This document shows positions 45,472 to 55,966 of a stretch of 64,000 bases of DNA, one piece after another. The number at the start of each line of letters is the position of its first letter. Within the stretch, counting starts at the first letter, position 1. A model generated the notes under the pieces. The model was not told where the DNA came from. It saw nothing but the letters and a program-made list of their open reading frames with translations, and did not search any database. Source of the DNA: Breznakibacter xylanolyticus (GTDB lineage: Bacteria; Bacteroidota; Bacteroidia; Bacteroidales; Marinilabiliaceae); assembly GCF_003254275.1 (NCBI RefSeq), contig NZ_QKZK01000007.1, positions 62,001 to 126,000 of the forward strand, written 5' to 3'. The position numbers and the translations under genes are program-made.

Positions 45472-48400
45472 TTATTCAAACGTAATACTCAAACCTAAAC
45501 CGCGCATTTCGTGCAGCAATACATTGAGTGACTCAGGTATACCAGGCTGTGGAAGTGGATCGCCTTTCACAATCGCTTCGTATGCCTTGGCGCGTCCCAT
45601 CACGTCATCAGACTTCACGGTCAGGATCTCCTGAAGAATATTGGCAGCACCAAAAGCTTCGAGTGCCCAAACCTCCATTTCTCCAAAACGCTGCCCCCCG
45701 AACTGAGCCTTACCACCCAACGGCTGCTGGGTAATTAACGAATAAGGACCAATAGAACGTGCGTGCATTTTGTCCTCAACCATGTGTCCCAGCTTCAACA
45801 TATAGATAATCCCTACTGTTGCAGGCTGGTGAAAACGAACACCGGTACCACCATCGTAAAGATAAGTTTTACCCCATGCCGGAATTCCGGCCTTATCGGT
45901 CCATGATTTCAGATCTTCGTTAGATGCACCGTCGAAAATTGGAGTGGCAAATTTCACACCCAACACATCACCGGCCCAAGCCAACACCGTTTCATAAATC
46001 TGACCAAGGTTCATACGCGAAGGCACACCCAATGGGTTCAAAACAATATCTACAGGTGTTCCATCCTCAAGGAATGGCATATCTTCAGCACGAACCACGC
46101 GCGAAACGATACCTTTGTTACCGTGACGTCCGGCCATCTTATCACCCACTGTCAACTTACGTTTTTTGGCAATGTATACCTTGGCCAACTGAACAATCCC
46201 GGCGGGCAGTTCATCACCAATGGTCACATTATACTTTTGACGTTTCTCTTTCGACTCAAACTCACGATACTTATTGACATAGTTATGAATAACCTTAGCA
46301 ATCAAATCATTCTTATCCTTATCGGTCGTCCACTTATGAGGATTCACGCTCAGATAGTCGATATCTTGCAGGATTTTTTGAGTGAACTTGGTCCCTTTGG
46401 CAATCACATCCACGCCCAAATAATCCTTCACACCTTGCGAAGTCTTACCATTAATCAGCGAAAAGAGTTTATCCACCAAACGACCTTTCAGTTCATCAGC
46501 AGCACGCTCTAATTCCCCATCAATTTTAGCCAACAACGCTTTTTCATTGGTGCGCGACTTACGATCCTTCACATTACGTGAAAACAACTTTTTATCAATA
46601 ACAACACCATTAAGCGAGGGAGAAGCCTTTAATGAAGCATCCTTAACATCACCGGCTTTTTCACCGAAAATGGCACGAAGTAATTTCTCTTCAGGCGTAG
46701 GATCACTTTCTCCTTTAGGCGTGATTTTTCCGATAAGGATATCACCGGGTTTCACCAACGCCCCAATACGAATCAAGCCATTCTCATCCAAATCTTTAGT
46801 GGCCTCTTCGCTTACGTTAGGAATATCGGAAGTCAATTCCTCTAATCCACGTTTGGTATCGCGAACCTCAAGCGAATATTCATCGATATGAACCGATGTA
46901 AAGACATCGTTACTCACCAATTTTTCAGAAATTACGATCGCATCCTCAAAGTTGTAACCTTTCCAAGGCATGAAAGCCACTTTTAGGTTACGCCCGAGCG
47001 CCAACTCACCATTTTGAGTCGAATAACCTTCGGTAAGGATTTGTCCTTTAGCCACACGGTCACCCTTCATCACCAACGGCTTTTGATCGATGGTCGTATT
47101 TTGGTTGGTTTTCTGATATTTCAACAATCGATAACGAACCGTTTCAGGCTCAAAGCTGACAAACAACTCATCTTCCGTTTTATCGTATCGAATTACAATC
47201 TCTTCGGCATCCACATATTCAACCACACCGTCACCTTCTGCAACAATATGGGTGCGTGAATCGCGAATCAATTTACCTTCCAGACCAGTCCCCACAATAG
47301 GCGCCTGAGGACGCAACAAAGGCACAGCCTGACGCATCATGTTTGATCCCATCAATGCACGGTTCGCATCATCATGCTCAAGGAACGGAATCAACGAAGC
47401 TGCAACCGAGGCAATTTGGTTAGGTGCCACATCCATCAATTGAACCTCTTCAGGCCCAACCACCGGATAATCGGCTTCCAAACGCGACTTAATACGAGGG
47501 TTCACAAAACGTCCATCATCATGCAATGGGGCATTGGCCTGAGCGATGATTTTATCCTCTTCCTCTTCGGCCGACATAAATATTGTTCCGCCATCAGACA
47601 GATCAACAACACCACTCTCAACCTTACGATAAGGCGTTTCAATAAACCCTAAATCATTAATTTTTGCATAAACACACAACGAAGAAATCAAACCGATGTT
47701 TGGCCCTTCAGGTGTTTCAATGGGACACAAACGCCCATAGTGAGTATAGTGTACGTCACGCACCTCAAAACCGGCACGCTCACGCGACAAACCACCGGGT
47801 CCGAGTGCCGACATACGACGTTTATGAGTAATCTCGGCCAACGGATTGGTTTGATCCATGAACTGAGACAAAGCGTTCGTACCAAAGAAACTGTTGATCA
47901 CAGAAGACATGGTCTTGCTGTTAATCAAGTCAATAGGTGTAAACACCTCATTATCGCGAACATTCATCCGTTCACGAATGGTACGAGCCATCCGCGCCAA
48001 GCCAACACTAAATTGACTGGCCAACTGCTCACCAACGGTTCTTACGCGTCGGTTGCTTAAGTGGTCAATATCATCCACATCAGTTTTTGAGTTTATCAAC
48101 TCAATCAGATACTTAATAATGCTGATGATATCTTCTTTCGTCAGCACCCGGGTGTCCATTGAACTTTCCAGGCCTAACTTTTTATTAATTCGGTAACGAC
48201 CAACTTCACCTAAATCGTAACGTTTATCCGAGAAAAATAACTTATCAATAACGTCACGCGCTGTAGCCTCATCAGGTGGCTCAGCATTCCTTAATTGTCG
48301 ATAGATGTGTAATACTGCTTCTTTTTCTGAGTTACAGGGGTCTTTCTGTAACGTATTGTAGATGATGGCAAAATCAGCAAGATTCTGATTCTCTTTGTGC

Positions 48401-49281
48401 AAAAGAATAGCCTTCGTGCCAGAGTCTACAATTTCATCAACGTGATGATCTTCTAATATCGTCTCACGATCAATAATCACCTCGTTACGCTCAATTGAAA
48501 CCACTTCGCCGGTATCTTCATCCACGAAGTCCTCAATCCAACTCTTCAGCACCCTGGCGGCCAACTTACGACCCACCACTTTTTTGAGTGCCGTTTTGTT
48601 CACTTTGATTTCATCGGCCAAGCCGAAAATTTCCAAAATATCCTTGTCTCCTTCAAATCCGATTGCACGCAACAGGGTGGTCACCGGTAATTTCTTCTTC
48701 CGGTCAATGTAAGCATACATCACACTGTTGATATCGGTCGAGAATTCAATCCAGGAACCTTTAAAAGGAATCACACGGGCTGAATACAACTTACTGCCAT
48801 TGGCATGCACACTCTGACCGAAAAATACACCGGGAGAACGGTGCAACTGAGAAACAACAACGCGCTCAGCACCGTTAATGATAAAACTCCCCTTGGCAGT
48901 CATATACGGGATTGTCCCAAGGTATACATCCTGCACTACTGTATCAAAATCCTCGTGCTCGGGATCAGTACAATAAAGTTTTAACTTGGCCTTCAGTGGT
49001 ACACTGAAAGTCAAACCGCGCTCAATACACTCTTCAATGGTGTATCGGGGCGGGTCAATTGAATAATCGATAAACTCGAGTACAAAATTGTTACGCGTAT
49101 CAGTAATTGGAAAGTTTTCCAAAAACACATCGTACAATCCCTCGTGCTTACGATCTTCGGGGGTAGAACCCAATTGAAAAAATTCTCTGAAAGACTTTAA
49201 TTGAACCTCCAACAAATCAGGATATTCCAACTGATTTTTGATGGAAGCAAAGCTAATCCTTTCGGAAATATTTGGAGTCAT
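45472..49281 (-). CDS. rpoB: RNA polymerase subunit beta
   Basis: 1269 residues from the ATG at 49281. Hallmarks: [21 protein letters not shown], the rifampicin region ([27 protein letters not shown]), [11 protein letters not shown], and the C-terminal [22 protein letters not shown]-type stretch (here [20 protein letters not shown]). The rifampicin-region residues look like those of a sensitive enzyme (Asp, His, Ser present). It is separated from rplL by 101 bases with a hairpin. Confidence 0.99.
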   Translation of the reverse strand: MTPNISERISFASIKNQLEYPDLLEVQLKSFREFFQLGSTPEDRKHEGLYDVFLENFPITDTRNNFVLEFIDYSIDPPRYTIEECIERGLTFSVPLKAKLKLYCTDPEHEDFDTVVQDVYLGTIPYMTAKGSFIINGAERVVVSQLHRSPGVFFGQSVHANGSKLYSARVIPFKGSWIEFSTDINSVMYAYIDRKKKLPVTTLLRAIGFEGDKDILEIFGLADEIKVNKTALKKVVGRKLAARVLKSWIEDFVDEDTGEVVSIERNEVIIDRETILEDHHVDEIVDSGTKAILLHKENQNLADFAIIYNTLQKDPCNSEKEAVLHIYRQLRNAEPPDEATARDVIDKLFFSDKRYDLGEVGRYRINKKLGLESSMDTRVLTKEDIISIIKYLIELINSKTDVDDIDHLSNRRVRTVGEQLASQFSVGLARMARTIRERMNVRDNEVFTPIDLINSKTMSSVINSFFGTNALSQFMDQTNPLAEITHKRRMSALGPGGLSRERAGFEVRDVHYTHYGRLCPIETPEGPNIGLISSLCVYAKINDLGFIETPYRKVESGVVDLSDGGTIFMSAEEEEDKIIAQANAPLHDDGRFVNPRIKSRLEADYPVVGPEEVQLMDVAPNQIASVAASLIPFLEHDDANRALMGSNMMRQAVPLLRPQAPIVGTGLEGKLIRDSRTHIVAEGDGVVEYVDAEEIVIRYDKTEDELFVSFEPETVRYRLLKYQKTNQNTTIDQKPLVMKGDRVAKGQILTEGYSTQNGELALGRNLKVAFMPWKGYNFEDAIVISEKLVSNDVFTSVHIDEYSLEVRDTKRGLEELTSDIPNVSEEATKDLDENGLIRIGALVKPGDILIGKITPKGESDPTPEEKLLRAIFGEKAGDVKDASLKASPSLNGVVIDKKLFSRNVKDRKSRTNEKALLAKIDGELERAADELKGRLVDKLFSLINGKTSQGVKDYLGVDVIAKGTKFTQKILQDIDYLSVNPHKWTTDKDKNDLIAKVIHNYVNKYREFESKEKRQKYNVTIGDELPAGIVQLAKVYIAKKRKLTVGDKMAGRHGNKGIVSRVVRAEDMPFLEDGTPVDIVLNPLGVPSRMNLGQIYETVLAWAGDVLGVKFATPIFDGASNEDLKSWTDKAGIPAWGKTYLYDGGTGVRFHQPATVGIIYMLKLGHMVEDKMHARSIGPYSLITQQPLGGKAQFGGQRFGEMEVWALEAFGAANILQEILTVKSDDVMGRAKAYEAIVKGDPLPQPGIPESLNVLLHEMRGLGLSITFE

Positions 49282-49324
49282 CTATCAACAAATTAAGTGA
49301 ACTTAACATTTTAAAGCACAAAAA

Positions 49325-49361
49325 GGTTTAGGAACCCAACTGATGATTGGGTCCCTAAACC
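49325..49361 (-). promoter_or_regulatory. Attenuator-like hairpin between rplL and rpoB
   Basis: Arms 49325-49339 and 49347-49361 pair over 15 positions in minus-strand RNA with one G-U pair, 7-base loop, and are followed by TTTTT. It looks like a partial terminator that could lower rpoBC expression relative to the ribosomal genes, as known between rplL and rpoB in other bacteria. Confidence 0.75.
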
Positions 49362-49382
49362 GTATCCTATCGCAGGAAGGAA

Positions 49383-49760
49383 TTACTTAAGTTCAACTTC
49401 AGCTCCTGCTTCTACTAATTGTGCTTTTAATGCTTCAGCTTCTTCTTTAGATACTTTTTCCTTGATTGCACAAGGAGCTTTATCTACCAATTCTTTAGCT
49501 TCTTTCAGTCCAATACCGGTCATTTCTTTTACCAGTTTAACGATAGCTAATTTAGAGCCACCTGCAGACTTAAGTAATACGTCGAATTCAGTTTGAACGG
49601 CGTCAGCAGCGTCACCTGCACCAGCAGCAGGAGCAGCAACAGCTACAGCAGCAGCTGCAGGCTCGATGCCATATTCATCTTTAAGGATCTGAGCCAGTTC
49701 GTTAACTTCTTTTACAGTTAAATTTACTAATTCTTCTGCAAGCTTCTTGATATCTGCCAT
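49383..49760 (-). CDS. rplL: Ribosomal protein L7/L12
   Basis: 125 residues. The N-terminal dimerisation domain ([20 protein letters not shown]), an Ala-rich hinge ([15 protein letters not shown], residues 35-49) and the C-terminal factor-binding domain with [20 protein letters not shown] are all seen. Four copies sit on L10 in the ribosome stalk and recruit translation factors. It ends before the attenuator-like hairpin and follows rplJ by 41 bases. Confidence 0.99.
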   Translation of the reverse strand: MADIKKLAEELVNLTVKEVNELAQILKDEYGIEPAAAAVAVAAPAAGAGDAADAVQTEFDVLLKSAGGSKLAIVKLVKEMTGIGLKEAKELVDKAPCAIKEKVSKEEAEALKAQLVEAGAEVELK

Positions 49761-49801
49761 TGTTGTATAAATTAAAAAAATGTTTCGAAATTGTTGTTTA
49801 A

Positions 49802-50317
49802 TTATTTATCTCCTAAGGTCTTAAGCAATCCGTGAATTGTAGTACCACCCGATTGAAGAGCAGACACAACATTTTTCATCGGAGACTGCAGCAAACCTAC
49901 TACCTCACCAATCAGTTCCTCACGAGACTTGATGCTCACCAAAGTTTCCAATAAGTTACCGCCAACGTAAACACATTCTTCTACGTAAGCACTCTTGATA
50001 ACTGGTTTCTTTGTTCTTTTGCTAAAATCTTGAATCAATTTAGCAGGTAAATTACCTGTATTGCTAAACATGATTGCAGAGGTTCCTTTCAATGAAGGCA
50101 TTAATTCCTCGTAACTCCCTTCGCATTGTTCTAATGCTTTGCGAAATAAGGTGTTTTTAACAACTACCAATTTCACACCTTGATTAAAACAAGTACGACG
50201 AAGATTACTGGTCATCCCGGCATCCATTCCAAAAGTATCAGTCACATAAAAGTGGCTATACTCTTTAATAGACGCTGATAAATCCTCTATAAGTGTACTT
50301 TTATCTTCCTTTTTCAT
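49802..50317 (-). CDS. rplJ: Ribosomal protein L10
   Basis: 171 residues; holds the L7/L12 stalk and binds the 23S GTPase centre. The start [20 protein letters not shown], the core [13 protein letters not shown] and [17 protein letters not shown] and the C-terminal helix for L7/L12 binding are present. Only 29 bases separate it from rplA, so any L10-binding leader would have to reach into rplA. ATG at 50317. Confidence 0.98.
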   Translation of the reverse strand: MKKEDKSTLIEDLSASIKEYSHFYVTDTFGMDAGMTSNLRRTCFNQGVKLVVVKNTLFRKALEQCEGSYEELMPSLKGTSAIMFSNTGNLPAKLIQDFSKRTKKPVIKSAYVEECVYVGGNLLETLVSIKSREELIGEVVGLLQSPMKNVVSALQSGGTTIHGLLKTLGDK

Positions 50318-50346
50318 GATTTTTTAAACGTCTGAAAAATTTAACA

Positions 50347-51042
50347 TTAAGCTTCTACCGATTTGGCGTCGATCCGGATGCCCGGACTCATCGTACTTGA
50401 CAAATAGATGCTCTTGATATAAGTACCTTTTGCAGCAGAGGGCTTTAACTTATGAATCACATTTACGAACTCACGCACGTTTTCTGTGAGTTTTTCGGGA
50501 GTAAATGATACTTTGCCAACTGTAGAGTGAACAATACCGAATTTGTCAACTTTAAAGTCAATTTTACCGGCTTTCACTTCATTAACAGCTTTAGCAATAT
50601 CCATGGTCACTGTACCGCTCTTAGGGTTCGGCATCAAGCCTCGGGGACCGAGCACACGACCCAACTGACCCACTTTAGCCATGATGCTGGGCATGGTGAT
50701 AATCACATCAATATCAGTCCAACCACCTTTGATTTTTTCGATATAATCGTCCAAACCAACATGGTCAGCACCTGCATTGCGAGCCTCTTCCTCCTTGTCG
50801 GGCGTACACAATACCAACACACGAGTTTCTTTACCCGTTCCGTTTGGCAAGGTTACAACGCCACGCACCATTTGGTTGGCTTTACGCGGATCAACCCCTA
50901 ATCGAACGTCAATATCTACCGAGGCATCAAACTTGGTGGTGGTAATTTCCTTCACCAACGCAGCTGCTTCTTCGATAGCATATTGCTTAGTGGCATCAAT
51001 TTTTGCTAATGCTAACTTTTTATTCTTTGTTAGTTTTGCCAT
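50347..51042 (-). CDS. rplA: Ribosomal protein L1
   Basis: 231 residues from the ATG at 51042 ([19 protein letters not shown]); an upstream ATG at 51090 would overlap rplK and is not used by the family. Conserved parts: [35 protein letters not shown] and [13 protein letters not shown]1 binds the mobile stalk of the 50S subunit and, in other bacteria, the leader of its own operon. Confidence 0.98.
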   Translation of the reverse strand: MAKLTKNKKLALAKIDATKQYAIEEAAALVKEITTTKFDASVDIDVRLGVDPRKANQMVRGVVTLPNGTGKETRVLVLCTPDKEEEARNAGADHVGLDDYIEKIKGGWTDIDVIITMPSIMAKVGQLGRVLGPRGLMPNPKSGTVTMDIAKAVNEVKAGKIDFKVDKFGIVHSTVGKVSFTPEKLTENVREFVNVIHKLKPSAAKGTYIKSIYLSSTMSPGIRIDAKSVEA

Positions 51043-51061
51043 TTTTCCAAAAAGGGTTAAA

Positions 51062-51505
51062 TTAATTTTTACCAGGGAATTGACCTTCAACAGTCACACC
51101 CAAACTGCGAGCAGTTCCGGCGATCATGGTCATGGCCGAATCCAATGTAAAACAATTCATGTCAGTCATTTTACCTTCTGCAATGCCTTTCACTTGATCC
51201 CAAGTAATGGAACCAATCTTTTTACGGTTAGGCTCGGGTGATCCACCCTTTGCCTTTACCGCTTCAAGAACTTGAACGGCTGCAGGAGGAGTTTTCACAA
51301 CAAACTCAAAAGATTTGTCAGTGTAAACTGTAATTACTACAGGTAAAACCTTACCAGCTTTTTCCTGAGTCCTGGCATTGAATTGCTTACAAAACTCCAT
51401 GATATTAACCCCTTTAGAACCCAATGCAGGGCCTACCGGTGGTGAAGGGTTTGCTGCCCCTCCTTTTATCTGTAGCTTGATAAAAGTTTGTACTTCTTTA
51501 GCCAT
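51062..51505 (-). CDS. rplK: Ribosomal protein L11
   Basis: 147 residues. The start [32 protein letters not shown] has the Pro-rich hinge next to the thiostrepton site; the C-terminal part [18 protein letters not shown] and [27 protein letters not shown] binds 23S rRNA. It is 20 bases ahead of rplA. The 104-base gap before it (towards nusG) holds only AT-rich short repeats. Confidence 0.99.
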   Translation of the reverse strand: MAKEVQTFIKLQIKGGAANPSPPVGPALGSKGVNIMEFCKQFNARTQEKAGKVLPVVITVYTDKSFEFVVKTPPAAVQVLEAVKAKGGSPEPNRKKIGSITWDQVKGIAEGKMTDMNCFTLDSAMTMIAGTARSLGVTVEGQFPGKN

Positions 51506-51609
51506 TGTAGCAATCCGTAATTGATTATTAATAAATAGGTTAGAATTTCAATTGCCATGTAATAACAAGTAAATTACTTATTATGGAAGCATTCAATACC
51601 ATGAGCCAT

Positions 51610-52149
51610 CTACTCTTTCTCAACCTGTAAAAAACTTAATTCTAATGGAGTCTTACGTCCAAATATCTTCACCATCACCTTCAGCTTGCGCTTCTCATCA
51701 TTAACCTCCTCAATGATACCGCTGAACCCATTGAATGGTCCATCAGTCACTTTCACTGATTCACCAGGATAATAAGGTGTTGTAATAGACTCTTCACTTG
51801 TCGTAAGTTCATCAACCTTACCTAATATCCGATTTACTTCCGACAATCTCATGGGAGTTGGTTCATCACCTCCCAAAAAACCAATCACATTAGGGATATT
51901 ACGCAAGATGTGAGAAATCTCACCAACCAAAGCTGCTTCAACCAGCACATATCCGGGAAGATAAATTCTTTCTTTGCTGACTTTTTTACCGTTGCGTACT
52001 TGAAATACTTTTTCAGTAGGAATCAACACTTGAGATACATAATCAGTCAACTTTAAAGCAGCAATTTCACTTTCAAGGTATTCTTTTACCTTCTTTTCCT
52101 TGCCACCAATTGCTCTGAGGACATACCATTTTTTCTCAACTTCGGCCAT
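51610..52149 (-). CDS. nusG: Transcription elongation factor NusG
   Basis: 179 residues from the ATG at 52149. The NGN domain ([31 protein letters not shown]) binds RNA polymerase; the KOW domain ([19 protein letters not shown]) binds Rho or S10. A short insert between them (residues 100-125) is normal. Near secE, with the usual secE-nusG-rplK order. Confidence 0.98.
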   Translation of the reverse strand: MAEVEKKWYVLRAIGGKEKKVKEYLESEIAALKLTDYVSQVLIPTEKVFQVRNGKKVSKERIYLPGYVLVEAALVGEISHILRNIPNVIGFLGGDEPTPMRLSEVNRILGKVDELTTSEESITTPYYPGESVKVTDGPFNGFSGIIEEVNDEKRKLKVMVKIFGRKTPLELSFLQVEKE

Positions 52150-52166
52150 TTTGTTGCCCTTCAATA

Positions 52167-52361
52167 TTAATTAAGCAGTTTATAAACCTGTTCAAGGATA
52201 TTTTCAAACCCAAAATCCATTACAAAAACAACTCCTGCAATAATCACAGATGCAACCATCACAATAACAGCACTATTGGTCAATTCAGACCATGTAGGCC
52301 ATGAAGTTTTTGTAACCAGCTCACTACGAACATCCTTGAGATAAGCAACAATTTTATTCAT
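52167..52361 (-). CDS. secE: Preprotein translocase subunit SecE
   Basis: 64 residues with one membrane segment (about 32-52) and the amphipathic N-terminus ended by [12 protein letters not shown], the hallmark of small SecE. It clamps SecY in the translocon. ATG at 52361; it follows tRNA-Trp and precedes nusG by 17 bases. Confidence 0.97.
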   Translation of the reverse strand: MNKIVAYLKDVRSELVTKTSWPTWSELTNSAVIVMVASVIIAGVVFVMDFGFENILEQVYKLLN

Positions 52362-52466
52362 TGATAGAAATTTTTCCGAGGTAAAAACCTGTGATAATCA
52401 GGTCTTGAATTGGGTCACAAAATTAGCAAATGCACCAACAAAAACAAATCTAAATTGTGCAAAAAG

Positions 52467-52538
52467 CACGGGAGGAGAGATTCGAACTCCCGACAGCTGG
52501 TTTTGGAGACCAGTGCTCTACCGCTGAACTACTCCCGT
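52467..52538 (-). tRNA. tRNA-Trp(CCA)
   Basis: Read on the minus strand: acceptor ACGGGAG/CTCCCGT, D arm GTTCAGCGGTAGAGC, anticodon loop CTCCAAA with CCA, T arm GGGAGTTCGAATCTCC. 72 bases, CCA end not encoded. It lies between tuf and secE. Confidence 0.97.
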
Positions 52539-52541
52539 AGA

Positions 52542-52567
52542 AAAGGTGGAGGAAACCCTCCACCTTT
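52542..52567 (-). terminator. Hairpin between tuf and tRNA-Trp
   Basis: AAAGGTGGAGG (52542-52552) and CCTCCACCTTT (52557-52567) pair perfectly with a 4-base loop; TTTT follows on the minus strand, then the tRNA. It is either a partial terminator or the signal that frees the tRNA from the tuf message. Confidence 0.75.
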
Positions 52568-52580
52568 GAGTTATTGAAAC

Positions 52581-53768
52581 TTATTCAATAATTTCAGTAA
52601 TCTGACCAGCACCTACAGTACGGCCACCTTCGCGAATCGCGAAACGCAAACCTTGGTTCAAGGCAACAGGGTAGATCAACTCTACAGTGATGCTCACGTT
52701 GTCACCAGGCATAACCATTTCAGTACCTTCGGGCAAAGAAATTTCACCGGTGATATCCAAAGTACGCAAATAGAACTGAGGACGATATTTGTTGTGGAAA
52801 GGAGTGTGACGACCACCTTCTTCTTTCTTCAACACATAAATTTCAGCTTTGAATTTAGTGTGAGGCTTGATAGAACCAGACTTACACAATACCATACCGC
52901 GTTTTACGTCAGCTTTGTCGATACCACGAAGCAACAAACCTACGTTGTCACCAGCTTGGCCTTCGTCCAAAATCTTACGGAACATTTCAACACCGGTACA
53001 TACGGTTTTCTTACCTTCAGAACCCAAACCAATCAACTGCATTTCATCGCCAGTGTGAATGATACCAGTTTCAATACGACCAGTAGCCACAGTACCACGA
53101 CCAGTGATTGAGAACACGTCCTCAACAGGCATCAAGAATGGTTTTTCAGTATCACGGGGAGGGAGAGGAATCCACTCATCCACAGCAGCCATCAATTCAA
53201 CTACTTTTTCTTCCCACTCAGCTTCACCATTCAAAGCACCTAAAGCAGAACCACGGATAACAGGAGAATTGTCACCATCGAAGTTATAGAAACTCAAAAG
53301 GTCACGAAGCTCCATTTCAACCAAGTCAAGAAGTTCAGCATCGTCCACCATATCCACTTTGTTCATGAACACAACGATACGAGGAACGTTTACCTGACGA
53401 GCCAAAAGGATGTGCTCACGTGTTTGTGGCATAGGACCGTCAGTAGCAGCACAAACCAAAATTGCACCGTCCATCTGAGCAGCACCGGTAACCATGTTTT
53501 TCACATAGTCAGCGTGACCAGGACAGTCAACGTGAGCATAGTGACGGTTAGCAGTCTGGTACTCAACGTGAGAGGTGTTGATAGTGATACCGCGTTCTTT
53601 CTCTTCAGGAGCGTTGTCGATAGAATCGAAAGATTTTACTTCAGACCAACCTTTTTTCGCTAATACTGTTGTGATAGCAGCAGTAAGAGTGGTTTTACCG
53701 TGGTCAACGTGACCAATGGTACCAATATTCACGTGAGGCTTGTCCCTTTTAAATGTTTCTTTAGCCAT
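52581..53768 (-). CDS. tuf: Elongation factor Tu
   Basis: 395 residues. G1 [10 protein letters not shown], the DCPGHADY motif and NKVDMVD are typical; the switch and aminoacyl-tRNA-binding parts follow, with [20 protein letters not shown] near the end. It brings aminoacyl-tRNA to the ribosome. Only one copy is seen in the window. It is framed by tRNA-Gly upstream and a hairpin plus tRNA-Trp downstream. Confidence 0.99.
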   Translation of the reverse strand: MAKETFKRDKPHVNIGTIGHVDHGKTTLTAAITTVLAKKGWSEVKSFDSIDNAPEEKERGITINTSHVEYQTANRHYAHVDCPGHADYVKNMVTGAAQMDGAILVCAATDGPMPQTREHILLARQVNVPRIVVFMNKVDMVDDAELLDLVEMELRDLLSFYNFDGDNSPVIRGSALGALNGEAEWEEKVVELMAAVDEWIPLPPRDTEKPFLMPVEDVFSITGRGTVATGRIETGIIHTGDEMQLIGLGSEGKKTVCTGVEMFRKILDEGQAGDNVGLLLRGIDKADVKRGMVLCKSGSIKPHTKFKAEIYVLKKEEGGRHTPFHNKYRPQFYLRTLDITGEISLPEGTEMVMPGDNVSITVELIYPVALNQGLRFAIREGGRTVGAGQITEIIE

Positions 53769-53858
53769 AACTCAAATTATTTGACAATTAGATATAAATG
53801 TGAATAAATTCCGTTTTTAAAAAAATGCTTGTTACCAACAAGCCAGGTTTACCCTATG

Positions 53859-53931
53859 AGCGGGAAACGGGGCTCAAACCCGCGACCCTCAGCTTGGAAG
53901 GCTGATGCTCTATCAACTGAGCTACTCCCGC
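53859..53931 (-). tRNA. tRNA-Gly(TCC)
   Basis: Minus strand: acceptor GCGGGAG/TTCCCGC with discriminator T, D arm GCTCAGTTGATAGAGC, anticodon loop CTTCCAA with TCC, T arm GCGGGTTTGAGCCCCGT. 73 bases. Confidence 0.96.
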
Positions 53932-54058
53932 TTATGATGCTTTTAAACATTAAAAATCAGGGCACTAAAGATAAACAATTTCACAATACATCGATTGAAA
54001 AAGTTTAAAAAGATGCCTTGATTACGATATTTATCTATGCAAGCAAAGATAAAAATTG

Positions 54059-54141
54059 TGGGGAGAGGAGGATTCGAACCTCCGAAGTCGTAAGACAACT
54101 GAGTTACAGTCAGTCCCATTTGGCCACTCTGGTATCTCCCC
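54059..54141 (-). tRNA. tRNA-Tyr(GTA)
   Basis: Minus strand: acceptor GGGGAGA/TCTCCCC, anticodon loop CTGTAAC with GTA, a long class II variable arm, and T arm GGAGGTTCGAATCCTCC. 83 bases. It is the first gene of the tRNA-tuf-secE-rpoBC superoperon. Confidence 0.96.
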
Positions 54142-54191
54142 AAAACTTCAGCACCATCTACAAAAAGAGATGGTTCATTCCCTTTTATTCA

Positions 54192-54233
54192 ATTTAATAG
54201 GCTGATCACATTGAGTAAATCAGCCTATTAAAT
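54192..54233 (-). promoter_or_regulatory. Leader hairpin upstream of tRNA-Tyr
   Basis: ATTTAATAGGCTGAT (54192-54206) pairs without mismatch with ATCAGCCTATTAAAT (54219-54233), 12-base loop. It lies between the promoter at 54275-54305 and tRNA-Tyr, so it is transcribed as a leader. No U run follows. Confidence 0.75.
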
Positions 54234-54274
54234 CAAATTTCAAAACAACAAAATGCTATTCTGAAATCGGTGTG

Positions 54275-54305
54275 CAAATGTATGTTTAATTTTTAATCCA
54301 GCAAA
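54275..54305 (-). promoter_or_regulatory. Promoter of the tRNA-Tyr to rpoC superoperon
   Basis: On the minus strand TTTG (54305 to 54302), 19 bases, then TACATTTG (54282 to 54275), a full match to the Bacteroidota consensus TTTG-N19-21-TAnnTTTG. Transcription should start about 7 bases on, near 54268, and read into tRNA-Tyr. Confidence 0.75.
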
Positions 54306-54326
54306 AAAATCTTGCATTTTTTTCAC

Positions 54327-54626
54327 TTAAACTGCACGCACTTTTTCTTTCCATTTAATGAGTTGTTTTCTCAGCGCCTCACAAGCCAAATCAATTGACT
54401 CTTCAAACGACTTCGATTGCTTCTTGGCAAAAAGATCACCGCCTGGAATATTCAGGCTGATTTCGGCGACTTTGTTCTCAGTATCATCCGACTTATCAAG
54501 TCGTAGAATCACCTCTGCGTTCATAATGCCGTCAAAATACTGCTCGAGTTTATTCACTTTTTGATTCACAAACAACTCTAAATGATCGGCAGTTGTAAAG
54601 TGCACAGATTGAATGGTCACGTTCAT
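54327..54626 (-). CDS. hpf: Ribosome hibernation promoting factor
   Basis: 99 residues from the ATG at 54626 (MNVTIQSVHFTTADHLELF). The short HPF/RaiA fold binds the 30S subunit and stalls ribosomes in stationary phase. Conserved are HFTTADHL, KVNKLEQYF and KSFEESIDLACEALRKQL. It lies 18 bases after xerC on the same strand and ends before the superoperon promoter. Confidence 0.93.
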   Translation of the reverse strand: MNVTIQSVHFTTADHLELFVNQKVNKLEQYFDGIMNAEVILRLDKSDDTENKVAEISLNIPGGDLFAKKQSKSFEESIDLACEALRKQLIKWKEKVRAV

Positions 54627-54644
54627 AGTACAATCCTCCATAAT

Positions 54645-55529
54645 TTAAGCTCTTGGATGAGCTTGTTTATAAATAGTGTTAAGCTGTTCAAACGTATTAT
54701 GTGTATATATTTCTGTTGCCGACAAATTGGCATGTCCCATCAATTCTTTAATTGCATTGAGATCGGCGCCGTGATTCAGCAACGTGGTTGCAAATGTATG
54801 CCTCAACACATGAGGACTACGTTTAGCCAAAGTAGTAACCAAGGCAAGGTGTCCTGTGACAACACGGTATATCAACTTATTATATACCGGAGCGCCTTTG
54901 TCTGTTAAAAAAAGATGTTTCCCCACTGAAGAACCAAATGAACTGTTCCTTATCAACAGATAATCTATGATGGAAGCTTTCATACTAGCTGTAAACGGAA
55001 CAATCCGTTGTTTGTTGCGCTTACCTGTTACACGAATGACGCCACCGGAAAGATCAACATCGGGAATGGTCAACGAAGATAATTCAGAAAGACGCATCCC
55101 TGTCAGATAAAACAAATCAATGATTAATTTGTTGCGCACACCGGGATAGTCACTTCCAAATTCAACGTGATCGAGCAGGAGATCCATCTCCTTTTCCTTC
55201 ACGAAAACAGGAAGTCTTTTGGGAATTTTGGGAGCTGAAATTTTATCGGTAGGGCTGGTTTCGAGCACCCCTTCACGAAGCAAAAACCGGAAAAAGGACT
55301 TCAAAGTAGCCACTTTCCGGTTCACAGATCTTGCTGTCACCCCGGCATCTAATAGATTCATCATCCACTGACGGATGTGCCTAAAGGTAACACGAGACCA
55401 ATCAGAAATTTGATTGGACTCTAAAAAATTATAGAATTGCTTTAAATCGCCCTCATAAGCCGTAACGGTATGATGCGATCCTCGCTTTTCGTACTGTATA
55501 TAATTCAGAAATGAGTGAATGAATTGCAT
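54645..55529 (-). CDS. xerC: Site-specific tyrosine recombinase XerC/XerD
   Basis: 294 residues. The SAM-like N-terminal domain (about 1-90) is followed by the catalytic domain with all residues of the set: Arg146 in TGMRLSEL, Lys170, His240 and Arg243 in HVLRHTFAT, His266 in LMGHANLS and Tyr275 in EIYTHN. It resolves chromosome dimers at dif. The near-housekeeping place between rpsU and hpf argues that it is a host Xer protein and not the phage integrase. XerC versus XerD is uncertain. Confidence 0.92.
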   Translation of the reverse strand: MQFIHSFLNYIQYEKRGSHHTVTAYEGDLKQFYNFLESNQISDWSRVTFRHIRQWMMNLLDAGVTARSVNRKVATLKSFFRFLLREGVLETSPTDKISAPKIPKRLPVFVKEKEMDLLLDHVEFGSDYPGVRNKLIIDLFYLTGMRLSELSSLTIPDVDLSGGVIRVTGKRNKQRIVPFTASMKASIIDYLLIRNSSFGSSVGKHLFLTDKGAPVYNKLIYRVVTGHLALVTTLAKRSPHVLRHTFATTLLNHGADLNAIKELMGHANLSATEIYTHNTFEQLNTIYKQAHPRA

Positions 55530-55610
55530 TTACAAAAGGGCTTTAATCGGATGAACCGTTATGACAATATACAAAAAAAAGAGTGATATTGCTCCCATTT
55601 GCAAGGAAAT

Positions 55611-55802
55611 TTATTCTTCTACACGCTGAAGTTGCTCAATGTAAATTGCTTTCTTAATTTGCTCACGACGAACCACAGATGGTTTAGTGAAAGCCTGACG
55701 GTGGCGCAATTCTTTCATGGCACCGGTTTTCTCAAATTTACGTTTAAATTTTTTCAAGGCACGCTCAATGTTTTCGCCTTCTTTGATAGGTACTACGATC
55801 AT
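55611..55802 (-). CDS. rpsU: Ribosomal protein S21
   Basis: 63 residues, basic: MIVVPIKEGENIERALKKFKR opens the typical S21 sequence, and KELRHRQAFTKPSVVRREQ follows. It helps 16S rRNA bind mRNA; in Bacteroidota it is also tied to reduced use of Shine-Dalgarno sequences. Separate promoter not seen. Confidence 0.97.
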   Translation of the reverse strand: MIVVPIKEGENIERALKKFKRKFEKTGAMKELRHRQAFTKPSVVRREQIKKAIYIEQLQRVEE

Positions 55803-55966
55803 AACAGATTCGATTAATATGAAAAATTAATAATTAACAATCATCCAAAAATCAAGACGTTACACAGAGATGATTTGCTTCTGCACGTCAATTTTTGCAG
55901 TTGCAAAGAAAAGGAAGATTCTTGACTACCACAAATTTTACGACATTTTTTTTCACATCCAACACA

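Noticed and set aside
54192-54233. Terminator of hpf
   Set aside because: A consensus promoter lies between hpf and the hairpin and no T run follows it, so a leader structure fits better, although a double role is possible.
54645-55529. Prophage integrase
   Set aside because: The tyrosine recombinase is 38 kb away from the prophage, sits between rpsU and hpf, and has host XerC/D character.
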